Positions 1 through 11,531 of a DNA stretch of 64,000 nucleotides are shown one piece after another; the stretch's first letter is position 1; each line of letters begins with the position of its first letter. A program made the translations under genes and the position numbers. The notes under the pieces were generated by a model that saw nothing but the letters and a program-made list of their open reading frames with translations, searched no databases and had not been told where the DNA came from. The stretch covers positions 5,793,754 to 5,857,753 of the forward strand of contig OY998177.1 of the NCBI GenBank assembly GCA_963921935.1, written 5' to 3'. This DNA comes from Galeruca laticollis. Taxonomy: Eukaryota > Arthropoda > Insecta > Coleoptera > Chrysomelidae.

Positions 1-659
1 GTCGTATTTAAGAAACGAGCTTGAAGTGAAAGATACATTTACGACACGATTTAGCAATGAAAGGAATATCAAATTATTCACTGAAATAGATCTAGTACGA
101 TTACATTCACATTTTCTATTTCAGTAACAGTAGGAGTAAAATCAAGTTTTAGTATTAAAAATGAGCTAGCGTGACATTTTTTACTTCAAATCCGATGTAT
201 AACCATGCCATTGATGTCAGATTTCATCTAAACATAGATACTACTTTCAATTAATTTTCGTTGTTCCGAAATAATAATTTCATAGTTGCTTTAGTCATTA
301 ATTTTTACTTTTTGTAAAAGGAAGACCCATTTGGTTCAACACTATTCAAAAAGCATTGAAACGTTCTCAATATCTATTTATTTTGATCATCAGTACATCA
401 ATTGATAACAATAATAAAATTTACCTGTATCAAACTACTCCAACAAGAGTAAATAGTTGTTAGATTCTTCAGTGAGACTTCAAATATTCAACTAGTATAG
501 TAAACGTTTACCTGCATTCTTTCTTTACTCAAATCAAAGAAAATAGCAAATGGTGATGTCGCAATCAAAACCTTATTCAGTTGTTATGAAAGAGACATTG
601 CAATCAAACTAATTTTTGGCTAACGCAACTATTAGGTGCTAGAGTATACAACACATATT
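1..659. other. AT-rich non-coding sequence
   Basis: No open frame of note, RNA gene or clear repeat was seen. It ends where the tail of a minus-strand LINE begins, near a GATTAGATTG motif at about 667. Confidence 0.5.
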
Positions 660-2144
660 TATGTAGATTAGATTGTATATTGTAAGGGAGTACATGAAGG
701 CTCTGCAGCCAATCAAACACTTCGACCTATAACATATTTTGTGCATAAGCCTAAATCAATTCGAGGCCCGGGATTCCGAGACTTCGTACGAAGTTTATCA
801 GTTCATTGGGTGATAAATTCCTGATATCAGAGGGTGCTAGGAAGGCCCCCACGCAGTGTCCAGTGAGGAGCCCCGTTACCAATTTCAAGACTTTTTTGTC
901 TAACCTGAGAAACAGTTTCGCTTTCCTTGACAAAAGGCTCACCAGCCTCTTCGCTTGTATTTGTTCTGGCACTTAATTCCAGTGAGATCTCATTAGATCG
1001 TCTTCCCAGCATCGAAACTATTCTTTGAAGTGGGCTTTAGAAAGTCCACAGAAGGGTTCGGGGCCAAGGAACTAGGAGTTGCTTCTTCTTTGACAAGGCT
1101 GTCTGCTTCGTCATTGCCTCTAACGCCCTTGTGACCTGGCACCCACGTCAGACTGACCTGGTTGGTTTTTGCCAGTTATCTTATGGGTTGTTTACAGTCC
1201 CAAATCAGCTAAGACTCGCAATTGTATGACTTTAGGGCGTTCAATGCTGCCTGACTATCTGATATATAGATTTGTACCCTCCGGGAGTCCCGTTTGAGGC
1301 AGTCCTGGGCACAAATTTCTATATTATGTATTTCTGTTTGATATATAGTTGGGGCTCTGACAAGGTGTTTTGAGATCCTAACTAGGCCCCGTCACTCCCA
1401 CTCTAGCCCTTCCGTCCATCTTAGATGGATCAGTGTACCAAACTGATACGTTCCTTCCCAGTTGAGGTCCATTCTCTGTGCATATCTGGTGGTTGTTTAT
1501 GACCTTCCAAAGTCGTACCTAACTTGCATAGTGTCTGTTGGTTTAGACATGGCTTCTAGGTAAAGGTGTTCCAAAATCTTCAGGTGACCGATCACATTTC
1601 CTACTTCAAGTTTTACTGATTGGCTCAGTCTAAAGGCACTGATTGCAGCTTCTTTCACTACACATAGGTGCAGTGGTGGAAGGTTCAGCATTGCCTCTAG
1701 AGCCGCAGTAGGGTACGTATATATTGCTCTTGTAGGCAAGCTAATCGTTACACTTTCTGCAACTTGGCTTGTGCCGAGGTTTGTTGGATCTTTGGTCATC
1801 ATATCAGTGAAGCATAGGTGACCCTTGGTTTAATAATCGTTTGGTATGTCCAGTAGATAATTTTTGGTTTAAGAACTCATGTCTTACCAATGACTCTGCG
1901 GCATGTCCAGCTGCTCTGGAGAGGATGTAGTTAATTTGGGTGCTCCATGGCAGTTTTTGGCCGCCCAAGAATTTAACTTCTTTGGAAAATGTTAGCTAGG
2001 TTCCACTCAAAGTTGGGGTTTTAAGTGTGTAATTTCACCTCCTGGTGAATGGGACCAGCACTGTTTTACTAGGATTGTCATTAAGTCCTTCCTTTATACA
2101 CCAGATTTCGATTATGTCTAGGGCTACTTGCACACAATTAGAGA

Positions 2145-3009
2145 TTACTCTGTCATGTCTACCCCTGATGGTTTAGCCAGGTCATCGGTATAATCTTGAG
2201 TCGTAAAACCAAATTCGAGCAGTTTCACTGTTGGCTGTCGACAATCAGTGACCACAATAGAGGCGATAGAACTCCCCCATGGGGACAACCTCATCCTGTT
2301 GTAATTCTGACCATCTCCCCTCCAAGTGTCGCTACAATAATTCTGCTTATCAGCATAGACTGTATACATCTGATCAGTGAGTCGTAAATGTTTCTTTTCT
2401 CTAGTAATCTGGCGATGGAGGCATGTGAGGTGTTATAGAAAGCACGTTCTTTGTAAATGAAGGCAAAGAGATCCATTTCTGTTGCCGCGTATGTATTTTC
2501 AATGCTTTGAAGTAGGTACTGTAGAGCATTAATCGTGGATTTATTTGCTTGATAAGCAAACTGCTTCTTGTGGAGCGGTCTTAAGGAAAGGAGGTCAGAC
2601 TAATTGGGCGGTAAGAATTTGCATTGTCCACTGAACCTCTACCAGTCTTAGATATGAACACCACTGCGGCCTCCGTCCAGCCTCCAGTATGTAACCGTAG
2701 ATAAAACTGGCCTTGAATAGCCTTCTCTATTATTTCAAAGCCATGTTGCAGTGAGGCGGTAAATATACCTTCCTTTCCAGGCGACTTAAGTGGCTTAAAT
2801 CTTTTTATAGCCCATTCGGTTCTATGAGCTGAGAAGATTTTGCCAGCTAGGCATTTGCTGGATCTGTTAGGGTTGTGGACAACCCCTTCCAGGAGGGCAC
2901 TTAGCTGTTCATTCTTTAAAGCCGTTTTAGAACTGTGAAAGTGCGTCTGCAAAAGAACACTTAAACTTACCTCGGGGTTAACAGTGTATACTCCTTCTGA
3001 TCTTTTCAT
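2145..3009 (-). pseudogene. LINE reverse transcriptase fragments
   Basis: The stretch 3009-2581 holds AIKRFKPLKSPGKEGI and VVFISKTG followed by SYRPISLTSFP, the fingers region of non-LTR reverse transcriptases. Pieces at 2476-2291 and about 2300-2200 (GVLSPLL in another frame) represent the palm. The frames change at least twice, so no active enzyme is made. Confidence 0.75.
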
Positions 3010-3857
3010 CAGTCCGATGCCGTCGGAATGTTCCTTTCAGAGAAGTTTTTGGAGGCCAAATTATGAATCCCCTAGCTCATACCTCCATGTTCTGCTTTTA
3101 GATTTCCGGAGTTCTTTATTGTACTCCAAAAAAGCTATTTTGTAGTTTTCCCAGTGACCTAGACTCTTAACTCTATTAAACAGCCTTCTGACTTTTTTCC
3201 TAAGTTTTGCCAGTTCCTTATTCCACCAAGGATCTCTAGTGGTTGCCTTTTGTTTTTCAGGACAGCCATCTTCATATGCTTGTATTATGGCCTTTTGAGG
3301 TTCGAGGAGGTTTCAAGTTCCTCGATTGAGTCAATGGATATTAGTTGGTCCACCGCACCGCTAGCCGTCCGAGCTGTTCTTTATAAACATCCCAGTCTCG
3401 ACGTCGAACTTGATGTGCTGATGGTCCGATATTGAGGAGTCATCAGAGACATGCCAGTTGCAAATGTAATTAGTTATAAATTCAAGTTAAGAGCCTATTT
3501 CCTAATCGCATTTGTAAAAGTGAATTTATTACCTCTATTTATCGATATCATTAGCTGGCAAATATTCTAAAAGGTACTCACCCCGTGTATTTATTTCCGT
3601 GCTTCCCCATATCAAGTGGTGGGCCTTCGCGTCGCAGCACAGAATTAAGGATCTCTTCCCTTTCTTACACCATCATGATAAAGCCTTTGACTTCCTCTGG
3701 TGGAGGGTGTGTTGTTGAATCTCCTGAGAAGTAGACCTAGGCAATGACCACCTGTCTCAGTTGGCAGTTCCACAATACTGGTTGCCAAATTTCCAGTGGA
3801 GAACTCTCTAACAGAAAAGAATTTACTATTAGGTGCAAGCACTGTGGCTGCTCGTGG

Positions 3858-4052
3858 TTATTCGTGAGACGCGCTATACAGTGACTCACATGATTTGACA
3901 TCGAGTTCTTGTATCCATCCTATGTTGATCCAGGGCTCTTGGAGTAGCCCTATATGAATATTGTCTTCAATATACCTTCTTCTAAGCACACTGGTAGCTG
4001 CTGTTGAATGTTGGAGGTTTATTTGAAGATAGTAGAGCTTTTGGTTGCTCAT
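3858..4052 (-). pseudogene. LINE ORF2 start: endonuclease (APE type) fragment
   Basis: It begins MSNQKLYYLQINLQHS and contains LLQEPWI, the usual opening of R1/Jockey-type apurinic endonucleases, where N near the start and E in QEPW are active-site residues that nick target DNA. The frame is lost after about 64 residues. The rest of the endonuclease is unreadable between 3858 and 3010 apart from short pieces. Confidence 0.65.
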
Positions 4053-4349
4053 TTTGTTGGATGCTTTGGAGGATCTTTTGGCCGCCGAAATGAAGGTTAT
4101 CCTGTGTCATAGGAAATGTTTTGCCTTTGGTCGGGTTTATTCTTTTTTGCAGATTTCACTGCGCCTTTGGTCTTACTTGTATTCTGCTCTTTGGCGCTTA
4201 CTGCATCTGTTTTGGTACCCGAAGTATCAGGTTTTGCGGGGTCAAGTGTGGCAGATTTGGGTTTGCCGCTCCTTGCCCTGGCGGTTGTGTGTCCAAAATT
4301 GAAGTTTATGACAAACTCCGTTTATCATAGTCTTTCGGCCTATTGAGTA

Positions 4350-4911
4350 TCAACCCAAAGTGTAGGTAGTTCTAGAGGGTCTTCGGATACTCTGCTTATA
4401 CCCTCCAGTTGGTTGCGTTGAGGCCGTTGTTCTGTGCCTCAATGATGCCCATGATTTTTGCCGTATTGTACTCACGGCTGCCTGGCGAGTACGCCACCAA
4501 AATGTCGTTGTGAGGAATTGCGGCCTCTTCAACGACCTTCAGCTCGGCGCCCTCCCAGGGCTTAAGGTCTCCAATGACGCCTTTCAACCACTGCACGGTG
4601 GCGTTATCGGCGCACATTAGGGCGAGCCATCCAGGTCTGTTATGTGAGCTGTGTTGTAGCCTTTTCCCTAACTGAATATTTTTGTCCAGTATAGCTTCCT
4701 TTGCGGCTTCTATTTGTACCACACGCAAGAGAGCCTCTGAGTAGTTAGTCGGCAGAATACCCACTTTTACTCCTTCAGTAACCTGACTAAAGGTTGGTTT
4801 GGTGAGCGTTGAGGCACTGTTGCCTCTGTTTGCCGCTTTCGGTTTTTTCTCCGTTAATTGTCGGGAGTCTTTTCCTCTGACCGAACTCTTTTTAGTCCTT
4901 TGTGAACGCAT
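4350..4911 (-). pseudogene. LINE ORF1 (gag-like) remnant
   Basis: An open stretch of 171 residues begins at 4911 with a basic, Lys/Arg/Ser-rich head, then a conserved-looking core rich in Glu/Ala with an RPGWLALMCAD motif and a following NATVQWL segment. It ends at a stop in the sequence NATNWRV, and readable coding continues past that stop, so the stop is probably a decay product. The core resembles the ORF1 domain I associate with DUF4780 in insect LINEs (name from memory). ORF1 proteins bind the element RNA in the retrotransposition particle. No zinc knuckle is seen in this copy. Confidence 0.6.
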
Positions 4912-5730
4912 GTCATCCCCCCTAACGGTTCAGCGGCCTTTCATCTGGCCTGTTCTATTAGGAGGCCTTGTTTGATGAGGTATATAAACCTCTTTCTAGC
5001 AGCTCCAGAGAGACGGATTCTCCCTTTCCCTTTCAAGCAGGGCAGCTTCAATTTTGGGATATTCAACGTCCTGTACGATGCTGCCCGTGTCCATGAGGGT
5101 TTCGTCCTTTGTAGTTTTTAGTTATTGGGAAGTCTGCCTCGCCTTGGGTTTTTCTTCTAGGGTTCCCATATACGGTACCACGAGAAGCTAGGGAAAAAAC
5201 GATCACCTACGGGAAAGCCCCGTATGCCGCAGGAAGTCTATTGAAACCTGGAATTCGCATAATAACGACTAGTTCACCCAGTAGCCATGCAGTCATATGC
5301 GTATGCTATTCCACCTTTGATTTGGGGAGATTTTATCTTCTATTTGGCCGGCTATTTAAGACAAGCCCCTCACGTCTTGTTAAACGCGGTGTGTTTCAGG
5401 CAGGTTTCCATAGAGGAATCCCCTCTCCGACGCACCGTAGGTGCTCCGGACGTCAGATCATCCAACTGCCTCCCACCTACACACTGAGCTTCGTGATAGT
5501 TGCCCTTGTCTTAGGGAGATTTTTTCAACTATGCCTTGTTTAGATCCGTTGTGCTCAGTTCACAACAGCATCTCGCAATAAAGCTTTAGAGGCCATTGCC
5601 ATACAGGGTCACTTCAGGCAGAGTGCTATTCTTTATAACGCACAACGGTCTTGAGACAAGCGCCCTTGAGAGGTTTGCCTGACCTTCTCGGTTATTCCCC
5701 TGGAGTTAGTGGCCATGTACTAAACTCCTT

Positions 5731-7280
5731 AACTTATACTCGCTCATATGAATTTGACAATGATTATTTGAAATTCTTTCAAACATTTTAATTTTTCCCG
5801 CGCTTATTATCTTTCGTTTCCTTTCATCAGCCAATCCGCGACAAAATAAATTCTAGTTAAAAACAATGCAATATCATTGGTTGCGGTTATTGTAACCGCC
5901 ATAACAACGAACACACAACGAGTTGTTGTTGAAAAATAGTATTTCGTAAAAAACGTCATTCCTCGTTAATTTTTTCTTGTAGAAATAGTATAATTTGACC
6001 GATAAATAGTTACAATTCCTTGTAAAGGGTTCTAGTAACGTATAATTAGCTTAAACGTGATTTCGTCAAAAACATATTGAATGTTTCTGGATTTCGCTAA
6101 TATTTAGGCAGAATTAGTCAGTAAATATATGTCTAAAGTTTGAGATTCATATGCATTATGCATGTAAATTAAGAAGAATCTTATCTACCCGAGTGTAATT
6201 ACTTGTGGATTAAAACCCACTGGTGCTTCCAAGAAAAGTTTGTTAAATACATTTTTTTAAGAAATTAATTTGGATTTATTTCACGATCGATCGAGATTAT
6301 TACTGGGGAATAGATACCCCAATTTATCTCTCTGACTGTTAATAAACAGATAAAAAATAATTGACATATACTTAAATAGGTTGGATGTCAATCTTGGATG
6401 GAGTTTCAAACAGTGTTATTTAGTAAATTGTTAATAATTACAAAGCTAGGGAGAAGAGGAGTATTAGAGTCAAAGAAAATTTGTAATGTCAATGCTGAAG
6501 TCTTGAAATCGAGTGAAAGATTAGACGAATGAGAATCTTTTTATCAAAGCGATCAAAGATATTGTTGCTTTCAACGTTTAGTTTATTGTATCCTGATTAA
6601 TTTACGAATAATATCTTGTTTTACTTTCTGGTCACTTTAACACAATGATACCCAAAATGGTATAGATCGATCCCCAGGGGTCCATATGAGCGAAAAAAAG
6701 TATTAGTGGTATAGGATGTAAACGGGGTCCACGATAGTCGACCGCATTTAAGTAGGTTGCGAGTTTTGAATTTCCCTGAGTGTAGGATTTTAAAACAAAC
6801 TCATTTTCACAATTTTATAATTAATAGTGAATAAATACATCTCAAAACGTTGAGTAAGTTAGTATGCGTTTCACTTGGCACTCACAATACTCAAATTATA
6901 CCTTTTGCCGTTCCACATGACGATTACGGTCGTTGCGATAGCGGCGAAAATGTCACAAATATCGTCTTTACTTACGCTAACCGTTTAGCTTACATCGAAC
7001 CATCCGACAAAGTGGGTCGGAGTGGACGTTTCTAATCTACTCTATTAGCGAATTATAGGAAGTCATACATTATCTACAGAGTAAATTTTGAGTAAAGTCT
7101 AGGTATGAAGTGATGGAAATGTACAGTTTGTATGACGAAAAATCTTTTACTTGAAATGTATCTTGAATTCTTCATTTGAATAAGGAATAATTAAATTCTA
7201 ATAATCAATAACACGTGGCCCGAGTTTCCACTTTTCATGATCAAGATTTTGTAAAATTAAAGTTACTTCCTTAAAGTTAT
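5731..7280. other. Non-coding AT-rich stretch
   Basis: No recognisable gene. At about 5880-5903 there is a short imperfect hairpin (GGTTGCGGTTATTGTAACCGCC). A slightly GC-richer island with a 61-codon open frame lies at 6850-7035; its product matches nothing I know. Confidence 0.4.
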
Positions 7281-7700
7281 TTACAAACTACCACATTGGA
7301 CACATTTTTCAGTTTTTATGGTGTGTTCAACGTAAATTGGCTTGTTACAAGTGGATCATGCTTTTCTTGTTTTTCTTTGCTTGTTTAGTGATTGGCAAAG
7401 GTAACATCTTCCTGTCACCATAAGACGACCACTCACATCTCTTTGTTGCTCAGCATTTTCGCATGGTTGTACCTGTAGAATGGGTCTTCTCAACATACAT
7501 TCTATACCAGATTTTGTAGCAAAATGCTGACAGGATCGCTGACATCGAGATCGCTCTTCAATGTGTGACATTGCTAGTTCTTTCGCAAGCTCTTGTGAAA
7601 ATTTGCGCCTTTGATCATTCTTCTTAGCTCCTTGCCAGTTATTTTCAACATATATGATGTAGGTGACCAACGCTGCTACATCAATTATATTTGCAAACAT
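7281..7700 (-). pseudogene. piggyBac C-terminal region with Cys-rich zinc finger
   Basis: It reads MFANIIDVAALVTYIIY, the helical segment that follows the core, then a Lys-rich linker and a Cys-rich tail (GRCYLC, STCNKPIYVEH, KCVQC). The tail is the RING-like finger that binds transposon ends in piggyBac. One TGA interrupts it, at a position where the motif expects Cys. Confidence 0.75.
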
Positions 7701-7709
7701 AGCAACAGG

Positions 7710-8417
7710 CTATGTTGTCTTTCTCTTCACGGAGTAGTGCGATACCATTTTGTCCATATTGTCTACTCCCCCTTTCTTTGAATTGTAGTACTGTATAATA
7801 GCTGGCTTATTTTTAGGACCGCTTGTTGAATCATCATCGTGTAAAGTGGACAATAAAATGACAGCTTTGTTTCGTTTTGGATTAATGTGGATGTGGTTGT
7901 TGTCGTTACTAAACCCAAAAATAGAAGATTCTTCTTCTCTTGTTTTGTTGGCCAACATTTGGGGAGATATGTATGGTTTTTTTATTGTTCCAACAAGCGT
8001 ATTCCAAGCTAAAGTCAATTTAGCTAATGGGAGTGAGGTAAAAAAATTGTCTGTGACAATATTTCGACCAGAGCCTTCATATTTAATAGAAAGATCTTTT
8101 ACTACTCTCTCTCCTTGGTTTTGATCACGTCCTTCTGCAGATTTGCCCGTATATATTTGTCCAGTCAGAGGATACGAATTTGCTGCGTCGCACACCCACC
8201 AAATTTTGATCCTATATTTTGCGGGTTTTGCTGGCATGTACTGAGTAAATCTGGTTCTTCCTCCATACGGAAACAGTTGTTCATCTATAGTCAAACAATC
8301 GGACGGCACATAATTACTTTTTAAATTTTCATTTAGCAGCAGCCACAGCTCCAAAATTGCTGCAGCTTTATCTACTTTTAGTCTGTCTGGCCTTATGTTG
8401 ACATTACCAAACCTCAA
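7710..8417 (-). pseudogene. piggyBac transposase catalytic core
   Basis: This is the longest intact piece, about 235 residues, holding all three catalytic Asp motifs of the DDD core: DEQLFPYGGR, TDNFFTSLPLA and GGVDNMDKMV. It would cut and rejoin DNA at TTAA sites. It is cut off from the N-terminal part by a frameshift near 8435 and from the C-terminal part by an in-frame TAG. Confidence 0.85.
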
Positions 8418-9526
8418 AAATCTTTGTATTTCCCAAAATCTGTTGGATTGGATGCGCTGTGGTTTTCCATAATTCTTTCACGTCTTCTCTGTTAGAATTA
8501 TACACTCCTGCTACCAATCGTATTCCTAAATAGCCATCAAATTCATCAGATGTCAATTCTTTCCATACTTTTGGTGAATTATTAGGATTTTCTGTATTCC
8601 AATTCTGGTATACAGATCTTGCTTTCTTGTTGTTTTCACGAATAATAATATCACTCATCACTGGAGTAAATATTTTTTTGAATGTATCAAGAATTGAAAG
8701 GGTTTGTGTAGCTTTTGCAGGGCCAGATCTTTGTTGTAGTACATTAGATCGCGCCGTTTGAGTTATGTGCCATGAACGTGTAGATTTCCATATTGTTCCG
8801 TCTTTACAACGCATATGTGACTGATCAGACTCCATTTCTGCATGATCAACGGCAATTTCTTCATCACTACTGTCTACTTCTATATTTCAACTTTATTTTG
8901 TTCCTCCTCATAAACTCTTCAGTGTCCGACTCTTCCCTTATATTCGAAGATGAAGATACTGGAGGCTCCCACACTTCCACTCGTCGTCATCGTCATCCTC
9001 AGAAACCTCGTCATCAGAATCGCTTTCTTCTGCCAATTCTCGAAGGTACACCACTTGTTCATGTCATTCTATGAAATAAAAATATTTCCTCAAAAGTGTT
9101 TTAGCAGACTATAACATTTCTGGATATAACATTCATCAAAAAATCTCCTGTTTCATAGAATTTCTAGGTTATGTCAGATAAATGTTAAAGATCTCAACTT
9201 ACCGTTTAAATTCCCCTTTCGAAACCTCTGTACGACGTTTTGACATTTTGATTAACACAAAAAAAATATTAAATCAACAACCAGAACAACTTCAATCCAC
9301 GCAGAGCTAAAAACAAGCGAGACTGACAAAAGTAAATAGCTACGCAAGCGCTATTGACTAAAATCACAGTATGGGTACCCCGGTACCCGCTTCGTAGGAT
9401 AACGTAGACAATTCTACCCGTCGGGAGGAAGGTTAAGGGTAGTTCGTTCATGAGTTAATTGATATGAGTTTGTAAAAACTGTCAATAACGTTCGGCATTC
9501 ATAGATTTGCGAAAAAAAAGATCCTA

Positions 9527-10107
9527 TTAATTTGTTATTAAAATGCCAAACCACACGTTCGTCTTAAACGAATATTGGTCATGAGACTTTAATACAAAAT
9601 TGGGATTTTCCTCAGACCACCAGCGACAATTTTGCGAAGAGACAGTTCCATTTGACGAAAATGTCGCCTCATCGGAAAAAATTATATGCCTCGTAAAAAA
9701 GGGTCCTCCTCTAACTCTCCTTGGATGAGAGAGCAAAAATCAAAGCGCCTATGATAATTCCTTTCTTTTAATGTGTGAACGATTTTTGGTTTGTATTTAT
9801 TTAGTTTTAAAATTTTTGCCACTGTATTTTTACCTATATTTTGTTGTAACAACGACTTTCTTTTGCGCGATGACAATTTTGGATTTGCTACAATAGCGTA
9901 TTCTCATCGGCAACCAGTTTTCGACGTTTTCCATTAAAATTATTTTTAATACTTCCAGCTCTTCTAAATTTATTTACTATTTTCGTTACAGTTTATTGGG
10001 TTGTATTTTTATTGGGATGTCTATTATTGAAAATATTTGCTATGCGTTTTATCTCCCACAATCAAAACAATTTCTATTTTCTATTCATCAGTTAATAACG
10101 CTACCAT
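9527..10107 (-). mobile_element. Tc1/mariner-superfamily transposase fragment
   Basis: An initiator Met can be placed at 10107 (MVALLTDE), followed by a broken helix-turn-helix region, then SSRKRKSLLQQNIGKNTVAKIL and a DDE segment with FSDEATFSSNG (first catalytic Asp) and WWSEENP...NVWFGI. The protein breaks off at 9527, so the second and third catalytic residues are missing. Several stops and frameshifts occur in the N-terminal half. The order HTH then DDE and the SDEATF motif support the assignment. Confidence 0.7.
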
Positions 10108-10139
10108 TTTTATGTGTCATATAAATTCTAACACGGTTT

Positions 10140-11378
10140 GAAATTTACTGTCAACATTTCCCTCTATCAACAAATTATTTGTTTGTCAGTTATTAATGTA
10201 AATGAATGTAATTACATATTTAAACGTCATTTTTAATTCTGATCAACTGTTTATAATAACATTTTTCGATATTGTCAACTCTTGAGTAAAACTGTACTGT
10301 ATATCTCTACTTTGGTATTACTTGAATGCTGACTAAGAAACGGTATTTTTGACTTAGTGACTTAACTTCGCGTAGATACGATGAATATGTTTGACTTAGG
10401 TGAGATGTAACTCTTGGAGAGACTGTATGTCTCGACTTTGGTACGCAACTGGGCAACCGACTTTCTTCCGCTGGAAGCTGTCTTATATGCAAAAACTTCA
10501 AGGGGTGTGTTTTTTATGAATATTGCTAAGGCCCAACAATGGAATACAGCCATTCGGTTTTCAATCATCATTGAAAAATATTTCAAAGGTATGAAAATAA
10601 ATTAAATCATAAATTACTATTGAGGATATTTCAAAGGTAAAAATTGTTTTATTAAAGTCAGTCCAACACCTTTTTGTATAGCCCCAATTCACTTGGACTT
10701 TTCTACAAAAATACTGTGCCTCTCAATACAGTGGAAGTTAAGAATTTAGTAAAATACAATAAACCTAAATTACATAAGAGAGCTTCATTACAATAAGATA
10801 ATCTACGGACATTTGTAGTCAAAAAGAATTCTATTCTATGGTATTACAATTTTAACAACACTATAATAAATATGGTATTATGAAAAAGTAATATTTTTCC
10901 AAAAATATAACAATGTCACAGGCATGAAAGAAATTACACCCTTAAATTCACAACAAGATCACGAGAATATAAAAAGACTTTATATTCTGAAATAGGTGGC
11001 CGAAAAACTAACAATAATTCACACTCTTAAATCTACAGCAATATATCCAAAGTAAAAGAATTTACATTCTTGAACAGTCATTATGATACCACTATTCAAA
11101 AATCACAATTACAAACAAACTAAATTTTAAACAACATAATTATTATTCTGTACATTCGTATTGTCTAGATTTCACACGTGCGTAACATCTACATTTTACT
11201 GGAAGACATGAAACAAACAAAAAGTTTATGCCACATCCAAAACACTGATAATGTTTACTTAAAATATGTTCCTCCTTTGACAACAGCTTTATTGTTTATT
11301 CATAACTGATTAAAAAATATATAGGGCCGAAATGGAATTTATGTATGTCTGTAATAAAATTAAATTACTTTGTTTTAG
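10140..11378. other. Non-coding sequence before the first visible lipase exon
   Basis: No gene or repeat was recognised. Its last part must be intron of the lipase gene because 11379 begins at a splice acceptor (TGTTTTAG). Confidence 0.4.
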
Positions 11379-11531
11379 GTACAGGACATGAAAGATGAAC
11401 TTCTCAAAGCTTATGATGTTAATGTTGTCGTCGTGGATTGGGCAGGTGGTAGTTTGCCCCTATACACGCAAGCAACTGCTAATACAAGATTAGTTGGCAT
11501 GGAAATTGCGAATTTAATAAATTATGTAGTG
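11379..11531 (+). CDS. Lipase exon a (beta-sheet before nucleophile elbow)
   Basis: 51 codons in phase 0, acceptor TGTTTTAG and donor GTAAGT. It encodes DELLKAYDVNVVVVDWAGG followed by LPLYTQATANTR, the strand and loop typical of lipases before the catalytic Ser. The intron after it is 5.9 kb. Confidence 0.85.

Larger units (their letters stand above)
660..5730 (-). mobile_element. R1/Jockey-like LINE, decayed, minus strand
   Basis: This is a near full-length but decayed non-LTR retrotransposon, read right to left. In order it shows a GC-richer 5' leader (about 5730-4912), an ORF1 remnant (4911-4396), the endonuclease start (4052-3858), reverse transcriptase (about 3009-2145), an RNase H-like stretch (about 1340-1080) and a 3' tail with an ATCTAATCT-type repeat at about 664-680. 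The order EN-RT-RNase H and the related copies at 25335-28455 and 15530-16850 support one family. Stops and frameshifts break ORF2 throughout, so it is dead. Clade assignment is by eye; a Jockey or I-like clade is also possible. Confidence 0.75.
7281..9250 (-). mobile_element. piggyBac element 1, transposase pseudogene
   Basis: This is a decayed piggyBac-family transposase read right to left. A first exon starts near 9247 (MSKRRTEVSKGEFKR) and ends at a GTAAGT donor. Next come an acidic, frame-broken N-terminal region (about 9075-8880), the catalytic DDE core (8835-7710) and a Cys-rich C-terminal zinc-binding tail (7700-7281). The core has TIDEQLFPYGGR (first Asp), VTDNFFTS (second Asp) and GGVDNMDKMV (third Asp). 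There are breaks at about 8435 (frameshift), at 7710 (TAG where a Trp is usual) and just before 7350 (TGA where a zinc-binding Cys is expected). The tail then runs in frame to a stop at 7281-7283. Terminal repeats were not found. Confidence 0.85.

Noticed and set aside
5241..5543. 100-codon plus-strand frame in GC-richer DNA
   Set aside because: Lies over the 5' leader of the minus-strand LINE and resembles no protein.
6850..7035. 61-codon frame in a GC-richer island
   Set aside because: No splice context, no family resemblance and too short to trust.
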